DNA from: Durusdinium trenchii
Lineage: Eukaryota > Sar > Dinophyceae > Suessiales > Symbiodiniaceae
Direction of reading: 5' to 3'
Length of the DNA stretch: 64,000 nucleotides
Assembly: GCA_963970005.1 (NCBI GenBank)
Contig: CAXAMN010022707.1
Location: forward strand, 73,097-137,096
Shown here: piece after piece, positions 41,320 to 52,599 of the stretch
Numbering within the stretch: position 1 is the first letter of the stretch
How the letters are laid out: every line of letters begins with the position of its first letter
Notes under the pieces: generated by a model
Databases searched by the model: none
Told to the model about the DNA's origin: nothing
Seen by the model: only the letters and a program-made list of their open reading frames with translations
Position numbers and translations under genes: made by a program

Positions 41320-42870
41320 TCGAACCGTTGGAAGCGCAACTCGTCCTCCAGGGCATGGAACTCAAACTTCGATGCATAGGAACTCCAGGCCTGGTCCGGG
41401 AAGATGGATCGTGGTTGGTTTCGTGCATCACCGAGTCCGTCCGGTTTTTATATTTGGTTCTACATAGGTTCTAGTCCGAGTCCTTACATAGGTTCTATAC
41501 CTATTTTGGTTCGACCAGGTCATGAAGCACGGAACATCCATGGTGGGCAACCGGAATCCGTGCCAGGGTAGATGTGGATTGACGACATGATCACTGAAAC
41601 GACTGAAGTTGTTTCGATCCAACTGACATGGTTTCGATGCAATCGAACCCCCAATACCAAACAAACAGCGCCTTGGGCGTTCTGAAGGGTTTGTTGCCCA
41701 ATGCGGCGAAACACGAAACCCGCGCGGTGTTTCGCCGAACATCCATCCGTGCCGTCGAAACATGGAGGAACTCCAATACCTGAGGGAAGTCCAACGGTTT
41801 TGGCTCGCTGAAGTAATTAGCGAAAGCTCCTTTTCGGGTCACCTAAACATACAATGCTTACAATCGTCTTGGATTCCCATATATATTAGAATATATTAGA
41901 AAAAACACATATATGCCTAGATCTTCCAACGATGCAAACGTTTGCTGCCTGTTTTAATAGATGAACTCGTCAAACGCACGGACGGACGTGCCCGAACACA
42001 GCTGGAGTCATCCGAGCAGGATGCTCTCTCCGTCCTGGACCGAGCCGGGATCCACGAGTTCATCTTCGTCGTGTGCCAGCGCGACGACCTCATTCGGCGT
42101 GCGACATCGGTCGCGACCGGTGTGGGACATCGGTCGCGACCGGTCTGTCAAGACGTGTGTGAGGGTCCTGACCGGGGTTCCCAACGGGAATGTGAACAGC
42201 CCGGTTCTCCTCCTCAGTCAAGGCTGCAGGCTGGCTGTATGTGCAAGATCTTTGGATCATGAAGATGACAGTGGTCTATGAACTGAACTGACATCTGTCA
42301 ACAGCCAAATCCTCCAAAGAAACGGAAGCACTCACTTCGCAAAGGAAACTCGTCTCTTCACTTTTTTGGAATCTTGTTCCCATCTTAGTCACAACATATC
42401 ATACGCATGTTTTAATATTCAATTTCTCCCAAAGAGGTCGCCGTCCTTTTGGACTCCATTGAGCTTTCGGCATGCTCAAATCTGTAGGACTGAAGCACCT
42501 TCCGGTCGTTCATCATGGCCTTGCGCTGCTCCGTGCTTGGGACCTTGGCCTGGAGCGACAGGGGCTGCACCACGCCGGCCAGAGCGGCAGCCGAATGGAC
42601 GGAGGCTGTGGGAGAATTTGGGACTTGAAGACACCAAGCATTGCTATACTGGTCAGGATAGGACAAAGGACAGGACATATACGTACTGACATACGTTTCT
42701 CTTGGAATGCATACTTTCTTAGACATAGATCAGGCTGTGAGAGTCGGTTTCCTCCAGAACTGCAGTATCACCTCTCTCTCTCCTCCAGCTCGGTGAAGCC
42801 AGCGAGAACCACCGCACGCGCCTCGGCAGGATAGCCAAACTGCTTGGCCATGAGGTTCTTCCTGCAGACG
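41320..42870 (-). CDS. Unrecognised multi-exon gene
   Basis: Four - strand pieces with good frames: 42.87-42.79 kb (NLMAKQFGYPAEARAVVLAG then FTELEER, after a CTGCAG|G acceptor, donor GTGATA); 42.60-42.45 kb (SAAALAGVVQPLSLQAKVPS, KAMMNDRKVLQSYRFEHAES, after TCTCCCACAG); 42.12-42.03 kb (PNEVVALAHDEDELVDPGSV); and 41.41-41.32 kb (WSSYASKFEFHALEDELRF). Phase between the first two does not close with the donors I see, so an exon may be missing. The 42.0 kb piece is also open on + (QLESSEQDALSVLDRAGIHE). No family recognised. Confidence 0.35.
41806..41895 (+). repeat. Dispersed repeat, pair with 26908-27002
   Basis: Contains ttttggctcgctgaagtaat, gctccttttcgggtc and ttacaatcgtcttggattcc, diverged from the 26.9 kb copy. 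Confidence 0.6.
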
Positions 42871-43734
42871 GGCTTTGAAGGAAAGTGCGAAGTGCGAATT
42901 TCAACACAGTCCGCCTGGTCGGAAAACGACAGGTGCTTCTGGTTATATTATAGTCCCTCGTCTCTTCTTATATATATACATCGCAAGATGTCACCAAGGT
43001 TGCGGCTGATCTTCTGGCAAAATGTCGAAGTCGTTGCAAATACCTCACCAACTGTGGAAAGGGCGCTCAGTCCCGCTGTCAAGTCATCAAGCTGTCAAGT
43101 CATCTGCATCTGCATATCACGGTGGGCACGAAGCTTCTGCAGAAAGCTGTACCGCTCGTAGGGCCTCAGGAGACAAACATGTGAGGCTCATTGGCAGTGC
43201 TGGTGCTGAATCGACTGGCTGGTACTGATTCACCACTTGCATTTCTGCTCAGTTGAATGCTGAAAGAAGTCTCCCAGAATGGCTTCTTTGTTCATCCTGA
43301 ACCGATGTCAAAACCATAGTGATAGTGCTGAAGAAAGGAATCCTGCAGCAGCTGGTAGAAGGGATATTCCAACAAACTTTGGCCGGATATCTGGAAGAAC
43401 AGTAGGTCGCTGTAAATGTGGACTTCCCAGAGTTTTCTCCAAGTGGTCTTTTGGAAGAACCAGCCCAAAGATCGGCAGATCCATTGGATCCCTTGGCTCC
43501 CGAGTCTCTCCAAAGAACCCTGTCGGCCAACCGGCGATCTTTTCGATCTCAGAAAGACCCCCTTCACCTGAGGTCCTCGGAACCGGCAACGGCGGTTTCC
43601 GTCGGTTCCTGAGGTGCCGCACCGGTACTGTTCGAAGAGGTGCGGCGCCTCCGGTCGTGCGCCGCTTAGCTTCGGGTGTCACTGAGCCCAAGGCAAAGGC
43701 TTAGAGCTGTCGTTTTCTCTTCCATGTTAGGGGA

Positions 43735-43785
43735 CGCTGGGGGCTCCTGGCATCGCTACTAGTAACAAGAAGCCATTAGAAACAC
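43735..43785. repeat. TACTAG-type dispersed repeat
   Basis: gggctcctggcatcgctact and agtaacaagaagc, a short copy. A run of 12 G follows at 43811-43822. Confidence 0.75.
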
Positions 43786-44699
43786 AGAATTGAAACAAGA
43801 AGCGCGCGCACGGGGGGGGGGGGTAGGAGCAAGGGGTCGAAGGGTCCAGATTCCTCAGTCCATAGATGTCATGGCCTGCCCGGTGGATGGAGCAACTCTT
43901 AAGCTACAACCTCCACTGCATCCAAGGACACCAGGAGCCGGGTGTCACTGAGCCATGGACCGGGCAGCCACTGATCACCAAGGACACCGGCAGGTTTGGC
44001 CTTGTGACGGTGAGCCCTGCCACCGTTCCTTCGTTTGCCCTTCGTGGGTTCGTTCGATGGATGGAGTTCGAATGGGGGAGTGTTTGCTTCGGGGGCAAAG
44101 GTTTGACCCATCATTCTGCTGAGATTCTGCTGAGAGAATGTGAAGAAGGTTGAACATCTGGATGCTCACTTGAAGTACCAACATCATTGCACAAATGGAC
44201 AAAGTTTGCATAAAAAGGCCTATAGCCTCAACCCTGCAAGTGAAAGTGCATCCTTTTCCTTTATTGTCTCCTTTTCTAGCTGCCCTTATCATCCCCAGGA
44301 TCCTTCCTTCATGCCCAAAGATTCATCACAACCCATCTCTCATTCAACCCTGCTTCATGCACCTACTGGCCTCAATTAAGGAAACACTGCATTCTTCGAA
44401 CTTGCTTACTGTCTCCTTTCCTCCATATTCAACATGTCACCCAGCCAAACAACATACCGAAAGAAAGACAGAACCAAACATCTGGAGACACACAAACACA
44501 CAACCTGCGTCTGAAAAGACACATCGCTCCTATCATCCATAACTTCATTTTTTGGGGGCGACCGTGTGACCGTGTGCAATCCCTCAGAAAGGCCAGAAAC
44601 CGGCACTCCCAAACCCGGCCGATCCGAACCGAACGGCGGCGCGGCCTTTCCGAACGGCTCGCCGGCCGATCCGAACTGGGCGGCCTCTCCTTTGAGGCT

Positions 44700-45812
44700 C
44701 CCTGCGAGCAGTACTTCGTCTCGAAACGCTTCAGCACTTCATAGGCCACCAAAGCACCCATGGAGTGTCCGTACCAGGCGGTACTCACTCCTTGGACTCG
44801 TCACGGACGGACGGTGCAGGCGGCAGGCACGGTCGGTGTGTGTTCGAGCAAGAAACACATTCCGAGACGTTGGAGGGGGTGTTCCCCACCCCCCTTGATA
44901 TATGTCTTGGGGGTATAGATATCAAGCGTTCTTCGACTTTGGGTCCTGAACACTGGGTTGATCATCACATTCATTCCGAAGTCCTTCCGAAGTCATTCTC
45001 TGCACTGGTGTCGTCCGCATTTCTGACCCGACTCGGTTTCGGAGTTCACCTGGTTCTGGTCCCATCGATTCATATTAAAACCACGCACAACTCAAATTTT
45101 CAAAACGACTTGGGAAAGATGGGCACCTTCCTTCAAGTAACGAACGTGGCTAAAACACAAATAACTAGTGACCGTGTTACTGTGGCTTATAGTAACTACT
45201 TACTGGCCTTTCAAGTGACACTAGAGTGGCTGGCTAACCCCATCTCTAACCGTCAAACACCGGTCGGATGTCCAAGGCCGGACCGTTGCCGTTGCCGAGA
45301 GGCCGTCTGCCAAGGAAAGCACCTGGCGCGTGACCTGGTCAATCATCTCCTCCTTGGATGTCTGGAGGGCGGTTATTTTTTTCGTTCGGTGTTCTTCTTG
45401 GAACAAATCAGCCGGGATCAGGAGAGAATCACCATGAAAAACCATTCTCCTTCCGCAGCCGTCAGGATCAAGAAGACATATGGACTGCAGCATGCCATTT
45501 TCACAACACCCTCAAGACCTCTTGATCCTAGCAAGAAGCTATTAGGGGCTCCTGGCATTGCTACGAACGCAGCGATCGGACGCGAACCGAGTAAGGGGCG
45601 AAACTGGCCGTCCTACGAACGTAACAAGAAGCAAACCTTCACTGACTTCACCGCTGTGGGTGGGGTATGGCAGAACGGGCAAAGTCCGAGGCTCCCAGGT
45701 AGTCCAGCCCTGCCAGCTCACCACCCACAAATCCGCATCGAGCTGAGACCACGTCGAGAGGTCGAAGGACTTCACGCTGCCAAAGTCCGGGGTGAAGAGG
45801 AGCAACCGCCGA
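44700..45812 (-). CDS. Type II thioesterase-like alpha/beta hydrolase, three exons seen
   Basis: Exon 1 (45812-45722, donor GTGAGC): RRLLLFTPDFGSVKSFDLST then WSQLDADLWV, matching the first strand and oxyanion region of PKS/NRPS-type thioesterases. Exon 2 (45361-45284): TSKEEMIDQVTRQVLSLADG, the lid-preceding helix. Exon 3 (44790 to about 44700): VSTAWYGHSMGALVAYEVLK, with the nucleophile serine in GHSMG. Type II thioesterases release misprimed or finished acyl chains from carrier proteins. The catalytic Asp and His exons were not found downstream, and the segment equivalent to PGR between exons 1 and 2 is missing, so more small exons are expected. A TACTAG-type repeat sits in the first intron. 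Confidence 0.55.
45530..45635. repeat. TACTAG-type dispersed repeat in an intron
   Basis: Words agcaagaagctattaggggc, tcctggcattgctacgaacg and gaacgtaacaagaagc lie between exons 1 and 2 of the thioesterase-like gene. Confidence 0.7.
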
Positions 45813-46090
45813 CTGAGAGGTCGACGGGGAGGTCGACTGGTGTGAAACACACAAAAGGATCCCGGCAGCCGGCAACACAACATGGTCTATTTTTCCACCA
45901 ATTCCTTGATTTTGGCGAAGTCAGCAACTTGCTGACCCTGGACGTGGGGTGGCCTCGAATCAGCGAATCTGCGCATTTCATGGGGAAAAGGGGCAAGATC
46001 TGATGTGATATGGCCCTTGCAAATACAGAACAGGTGATCTGATGTGATCTGATGGTGATTGCGAATAGGTGGTCTCTGTGCGGCGTTCTA

Positions 46091-46303
46091 TTACAATTCG
46101 GCCAATCGGTTGCCCAGGACGACACCGTCTGAAGTGCCATCTTGGCTCGCTGGAGGGTACTCCTTGATCTGGGTCAAATTGGTCAAGACGTCATCGGCCG
46201 CCACTTCCCGCGTCCATTCGCGCGGAAAGGGTTGCGCATCGCCCACCCATTGACCTCTCGCGCTGCGGCGGTCGTCCGCTTTTTCATGGACAAATCGCAG
46301 CAA
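46091..46303 (-). CDS. Candidate exon, unrecognised
   Basis: The - frame is open and charged: LRFVHEKADDRRSARGQWVG, REWTREVAADDVLTNLTQI, KEYPPASQDG. It lies upstream of the thioesterase-like exons on the same strand and could be an N-terminal exon of that gene or of another. No family recognised. Confidence 0.35.
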   Translation of the reverse strand: MLRFVHEKADDRRSARGQWVGDAQPFPREWTREVAADDVLTNLTQIKEYPPASQDGTSDGVVLGNRLAEL

Positions 46304-46740
46304 ATCCCAGCAACCAGTTTTGCGTATGAAAGACAGATTTTCTGATTTATCTGAGAGGCAGTATTGGGAAACACTGGAATCAACACCAAAAGCTCACCTG
46401 ACCCTCAGTTAGCCAGCTTTTTGACTCCAGTTTTTGTGGACCTGATAGATCTAGCAATATGAAACGTCCCATCAACGCGCGTGTTTGACACAAGAATTAC
46501 CTCATCCTGGGAGGGAGAGCACTCCAATCCCCTCCCCTCCCTCCCAATCCCTTTCGAAGGCCCGACTCGGACCTTCGATTTCTCTCATCTTCTGAGTGGC
46601 TTCCCGAAAAGGATACGGAAAGGGCGTGTCCTCGAGCGGATGGACGGCTGCAAGCAAGGTGTTGCTGGAAATGCAAAAGGCTCATATTATACATGGTATC
46701 ATATTCTTAAAGGAAAGTCGCTCGCAGTCTGCACCAAAGT

Positions 46741-46762
46741 TCTACTCTCTCTCTCTCTCTTT
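46741..46762. repeat. (TC)n microsatellite
   Basis: About ten CT units; a second short (CT)n tract is at 48868-48884, inside the intron of the DnaJ-TIR gene. Confidence 0.9.
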
Positions 46763-47160
46763 CTCACGCATGCATTTCACGCATGAATCAACCACTTTGG
46801 GCTTCGAATTATTGAGTTGAAAGAATCATAATTGCAATTTGCCAGATCCTCTCCCACTGTAACATCATCCCACCTTGCATACCCCCCTTAAAAACAACTA
46901 AACCACTGCAAATAGTCTAGTCGAATCCAGTAGGGGGCTCAGAGCAAGAAACAACACATGCAATGTGCCACCTTGGGAATTTGGTCCTGAACCTATTGAT
47001 CTGGGAGAATCTGGGGCACTCCAATCATTGTTGATCACTGCATGCAGGAGAGGCATTGACTTGAACCGCATGAACTCTGACTTCTCACCGTGAGCATGTT
47101 GCAAGCCGTACAACTGAAACTCCGGAGAGAACGGATCACACGTTCACAACATCTAAAGCC

Positions 47161-49509
47161 TCAGAACTTTTGCTTGGCAGCTCCAGTCAATCGAGCTTGA
47201 CGTCCTTTAGGAACGATGCAGTAGTAAGTGTAGTGGTGCTCGTCAAAAGTCTCAGCCTCATGGTAATGCGGAGTGTATTGCTCACCATGCCTCCTCCGCA
47301 TGACTTCCTCATACCTCTGGCGTGTGCTGAACAACTCGTCGGTGATCAGCACCCACAAATACTCTCCGCGCTGAATGGAGCTGCCGTGCACTTTGGTGAG
47401 ATTGAGCCCTGCACAGCGCGCTGCATACAACTCTTCACAGCACGGTTGGCTCTTGAAGAAATCCTTTCCGTTCTCCAACACCAGGACTCCCCACCTGGTT
47501 TTCTGAGCATCTTCAACATACCTGTCAACCCAACCAGGTCCCCCCCAGTTGCTTGTCAGGGAGTTGTCCGCACACAACGTGAAACCTTCACGTAGCAAAG
47601 CCACGACAGCCTGGTCGGCAAAATCCTTTTGGTTGTTGGTGCGTGACAGGATAAAGTCGGCCTTGCTGGCATCAAACACTAATTTGTGGGATACCTCAGG
47701 AGCCAACTTTTGGACACGATTGGCTAACGTGCCAGCTCCCATCAACTGAGCCAAAGAAAAGGACAGCATCTTAGGCACCACTTCAGCGCCTTGCAACTCG
47801 AGTGGCACTCGCCGGCCAGCTTGAATCACGTTCGCAACGTCGTCGATATATTCACTGGAGTTCGCTGCACCGTTGCATGCAGAAGCTAACCCTTGGACGG
47901 CACCTCCCACAGCTGCTCCAAGGGCTGCTGTTTTGAGCACCTGCTTGGCATTTTGGGCGCTGAAGATCTCATCGCGGCTCTTCGCATCAACCATTTGCTT
48001 GATGCGTTCCCCAGCAAGGCCCTCCGAAATGGCCAAATCCACAGCATCGCTTGTGATCTTCGATGTTGTGGTGGTCAATGCACCCATGGCAGCGCCTACA
48101 CACACTTTGGCACCTGCACCGGCGCAACCAGCAACAGCGGCGCCACCTGCAATGCTCAAGCCGCCTCCTAAGGCCCCCATCGCAGCTCCAACAGCTATGT
48201 CCTTGATGTATTGTTCGGTGCTGCAATCTGGGTCTTTCCACATCCGTAAGCCGCCGTTCACACCTGGAAGCTGTGCAAGAAAACTACCCGTGCTCCGTTT
48301 CTTTTTCTTTCCTTTGCCCTATGGGCCTATGGTGAACCTGGAAATGAGCTGTCCAATCTTCTCATTTCAGTTGGCTTTGAGAAGGAGATCACCAGGAGAT
48401 CCGATAACAATGCAAATCGCTAAGGCCTGAAACATCCTGAAACTGGGCTCTTTTGGTCAGAAGGCTTGGCTCCAGGAGACGGGATGTCAACGTTGCGATG
48501 GTCAAAAACGTGCTCCGTTCAAAAACTCCTAGGCACCATATTCCCTCTTCGCAAGCTTTGTGCAATGAACTTTACCCACAATGCACAACAGTTAATACGT
48601 ATATTGGTGCAGTTTTGAGAATCTGGCATGGGGAGTGTCCGGGAAGTCTCTCACTTGCCGCGCTTGGCCCCATTTGGCATCCATGGCTGGGAAAGTCAAC
48701 TTATGTAGGCCCAGCTTGGGCAAGGTGTGGCTCTGGGCACCGTTCACGAGTCTAAACGTAGGGTCTCCAAATAGAACTATGAAACTGAAAAATGCATCAA
48801 ATCAAGCATCAGTGGGTATGTGCGAACACCTATATATGATCCAGTTACACCAAGAAACCACACACATCTCTCTCTCTCTCTCTAATATATATTTTACACT
48901 CAGCATATTCTTGTGCTGCCAGTTGGCGCAATACTATTGCGCAGCGTTGTCCCTTTCGAAAGTATTTGTTGCCACCCGTTTGCAACACGTTGACTTTGGA
49001 CAACTCCCACCTGAAATCAGAAGTGCGCTTCCCGCCACTGAGATGCCCAGGCTTGCACCTCCGGTGAATGCTACTGCGGCGCCTCCGCTGATGACTAAAG
49101 CGAGGCCACCGAGTGTTGCCAGAATGGCATAGCCCCATTTGATGTACCAACCATATGTGCTCCACTTGTCTTCTTCACCACGTTGTCTGCGGAGCTCAAG
49201 ATCATACCTTCTCTTCAGTTCTGGGTCAAGCAAAACATGCCTGGCCAGTACGATCTTAGCTGTCCACACTGTGCACTCATCCTGGTCCTTGTTCGTATTC
49301 TTGTCAGGATGCCACTGTAGCATGAGTTCATGAAACTTCATCTTGATCCTGTTTTGCACCTGCTCATTTTCCACCTGGGTGTAGCGCTCCAGGCCAAACA
49401 GGGTGTAGAAGTCCTGGTTCTCAAGTCCATCGTACTTCCCGAACAAGTTCCGCAGGAAGTCGCTCCTTGCGGCGCCCGAAGCGGTGACCAACTCCTCCAG
49501 CGTCTCCGC
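47161..49509 (-). CDS. DnaJ domain - Gly/Ala-rich membrane segment - TIR-like domain protein
   Basis: Exon from 49509 (after GTGTCAG|G) to 49011 holds a J domain: FYTLFGLERY, KFHELMLQWHPDKNTNKDQD with the HPD tripeptide, and LDPELKRRYDLELRRQR. A hydrophobic Gly/Ala-rich segment follows (YAILATLGGLALVISGGAAV). A GT...AG intron (49010-48264, 747 nt) closes in phase (ALLIS|GVNGG). The second exon runs to TAA at 47161. Counting from its GTG at 48261, residues 21-60 and 111-130 are Gly/Ala zipper-like. Residues about 198-290 resemble a TIR domain: ADFILSRTNNQKDFADQ, LLREGFTLCADN, WGVLVLENGKDFF and KSQPCCEELYAA, the last like the SxxCxxEL motif with the NADase glutamate. A conserved C-terminal domain (YLWVLITDEL...HYTYYCIVPKG) ends it. 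There is no ATG before the J domain core, so an upstream exon is required. Confidence 0.7.
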
Positions 49510-50445
49510 CTGACACGGTTGCTACTGGCGACCCTCTTTGAGACTCAGCTGGTTTGTTCTTCAACTATCACAGATACATACATTGAAACACCTGGCATAG
49601 CAGAATGCTGATGACACACACATGGCATACACATGACATACACTGAATGCTGATGCAAATGTCAAACCTCTGTTCTGCCTTGCTTCCACCTGCGCCCATC
49701 TGCCTAAAGATTGGTGAACTGGATCGAACAGTTCGCTTGTGCCGGCTGTTCGACGTTCGAGCCGAAAGCTGCAGCAGTCTGCAGGCTGCAGCAGTGGACA
49801 CCGCAGGAGTCGACTGGTACACGAAAAACATCCAGACAATTCTGCTTCTGCACTGTTTGGCTGTTTGGTTTAAACCACACCGGCCACACGTCTCGGCCGA
49901 AAACTGGAGAAGGCTCGGGCAGTCCTTCCTGGTCGCCCAAGGTCTCGAGCGACACAGGGCATCCAAAATCATCCACTCGTGCTCGTTCTCATCCAGCCAT
50001 TGATCGGTACAACAGCGATCCTGAAGATGAAGCTGCGGCAGACTGACTGCTAAACAAGCTTCTGGCCGAATGCTTTTTCAGTCCGTGGGAAGGGATTCAT
50101 CATGATTCATCCCACTACATCAGTGGTCTTTCACTTTGTCGGAATGACGGAATGTCCTTGATGTCCACCCCTAGCCAAAGACTATATTGGCCAGAAAGGA
50201 GTGGTTGCATCAAAAGACGGACTGAGCTCAAATCTTATCTCGGCTTCTCTGGAACGAGTCGGACCCCAAAAGAAGGCATTACACCCCTCTCCACTGAGTG
50301 AGGCTCTCCTGAAACACACCAACAATCTCATATACGGTCTGAAAGAAACAAAGCCACCAGCCATCTTGTCTCGTCTTCTCTCCGTCTTCGGCTCAATAGC
50401 AACAACCATCTCATATATGGTCCCCAACAAAAACCAGCACGTCAC

Positions 50446-50769
50446 CTCTCGTCTATCGTCCTCTCGTCTTCTCCTCCCCCGGAAGACATCGGCGTCCTGG
50501 GTGTTCTTCAGCTGCACTTCTCGCACGTTCTGAAAGATGGCCGTTTGAGCGCCCATCGCGGTGACGGCGCGCACGGCCAACTTCTCCTTCTGCGGCATGG
50601 AATCATTGGTCAAATCCTCAGGAGAACGAAACGTCGGGTCTGGGTCGAAGCACAGCGACGTAGGGCAGCAGTCCAGACCGGCGGACCTGGTGATTTTCTC
50701 ACCGGCGGACCCGGATGAACCGAAGAAGAAAGCAGGGTTCTGGGGCATTTGAGATATCATCGGTAACAC
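50446..50769 (-). CDS. Candidate first exon, unrecognised
   Basis: The - frame begins MLPMISQMPQNPAFFFGSSG or at an inner Met, continues DCCPTSLCFDPDPTFRSPED and KLAVRAVTAMGAQTAIFQNV, and ends at a GTGACG donor after ...RRREDDRR (50446). Composition is protein-like and the other strand is poorer. No family recognised. Confidence 0.45.
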
Positions 50770-50799
50770 TACGACGGTGCTTCGTTAGACTTCGAGTGG

Positions 50800-52550
50800 T
50801 ACGAAGTAGATGTGGTTTGGGACACAAAGGTCATCTAAGGATCCTGAAACTCAGGCAAGGGTATGTCGATCACCTTGGCGGTCTCTCGAATGCTGGCCAT
50901 GGCGAGTCTGCGGACCAACGTGGATCAAAAGTGCAGGTCGTCTTTGTCTGCTAAAGCGTGGGTGGCAATTTCGAGTGAAAGCTGCTGAAGGTGAACTATG
51001 TGCGCCTGATGTGGAAGCATTGTTCTTTTGGTATGTAGTCTGAAATCAAGATCTCACTGCCAACATGTCAGGAAACACAAGAAAAACCGGGCGTTCAGGA
51101 GTTTATCAAGCATTCATGTTAAGCCGCAAAAGCAAACTGTTGAACAATCTGTCCGGGAGGGTGAATCCAACTCAACATGCAATTAGGAATCTCATTCATT
51201 CCCAGGTGCGGCAATGTGTCGCTTGTGATTGCTGGTGCAAAAGGAGCTGCAACAAGGAGGTCGGCACAGGAGGTCACCCTCCACACAACAGATTTTGTGT
51301 TTCCTGTGATTTTCTGAGGCTACCCACCAACCTTTGTACAGCAACAAGAGCCCAAGCAAGCTTTGCAGCTTTACTTGGAACAACCCCCTTTGGATCCATA
51401 GGAGATGTTGCTTTCAAGTCAGACAGCAAGCTCCGAGAGCTTCGAAGAAATGCACAAACACACAGAACTCACGCAGAACTCACTGCTGTGGGCGGTTTGG
51501 AACCGGCGGCCTCACTCGAGCGCTCGATCTCCATACGGGTCTCCCCTTTCCTGCTCTCAAAGCGAAAGCGGATCGATCCCCAACGGTCGCATCCGATGGT
51601 TTGGAGGATCAACCGAAGCGGAGAAACCGCCAAACAAAACAGAGCGAATCGTTGGGCGTTTGGTTCGACTTGGAAGAGGATGGAATGAAGGTTCCAAGCG
51701 GATCGCCCAAGGGGATTTTGGGCGTTCTTTTCTCTGTCCAGCGTTGAAGGAGTTGCTTCTTGGGGGGATCAGTTTTAGTGTTTTCTTTCTTAAAGGACTC
51801 CTTCAGAAACTCCTTCACCAGTCCCTCAGCTCCTCCAAAATGCCGGCGTCTCACGTCTCATTCCCACGACGTGACGACGGTCGACGTCGACGTGGACCGT
51901 CCTTCCGATGATTTTGGCGCAATCGGCGTGCGCCACCTGAGTGCCATCGGCAGCCCACGTCGTTCGTCGGTCAGGGCGGCCGCTAAGAATCAGACGTCGT
52001 GGTCAGGGAGAAAGGGATACCATCGGGACCCCCCCCGAAACTCGGTGAACTGAGAACTCGGTGAACCAGCGTTTCGGCGCGACTCATGGAATGGAAGAGG
52101 ACCTTTGACGTTGAATGACGTTGATTCCATTGGGATTCATGAAATCCAAGGGATTCATGGTTGGAATCATGCAGACTTTCTGGAACACCTGCCAATAAAC
52201 TGTATGGGGATGACCACCTTGGACCACAAGGACCTGCAGGACCTTGCATGGACTTCTTTGGTCACCGGGGCGGTCGTCGACCGTCCCTGGCGCGGTCCTT
52301 GGTCCTCTGAGGATCCCGAGCGAAAATCCGCGACGGTGCCTGGCGCGCGACGCGCAGTCGACGGACACCCCGGGCCCAAGCAAGGACGACGTCGAGTGAA
52401 AAGCCTGACCCGGCAAGCAAAGGGAATAGGAACTTCGGATTGTTGAACCTGGAGTGAAATGCAGAAGAACTTGCTGAAGTGAAAGAGGTCAACCATATCT
52501 GCTAAAGACTAGAAGTACATCCACACATCCAGGGAAGGACCCTTTATTGG
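50800..52550. other. GC islands, strand unresolved
   Basis: Open stretches at 51.5-51.7 kb (+) and 51.86-52.00 kb are exon-like; for the latter the - frame reads AADGTQVAHADCAKIIGRTV followed by HVDVDRRHVVGMR. At 52.26-52.38 kb both strands are open. I could not join them into a gene. Confidence 0.3.
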
Positions 52551-52599
52551 GACTTCTTGCCAGCATTTGGGAGCCTGAGCCATTTGGAAGGTACCCCAG

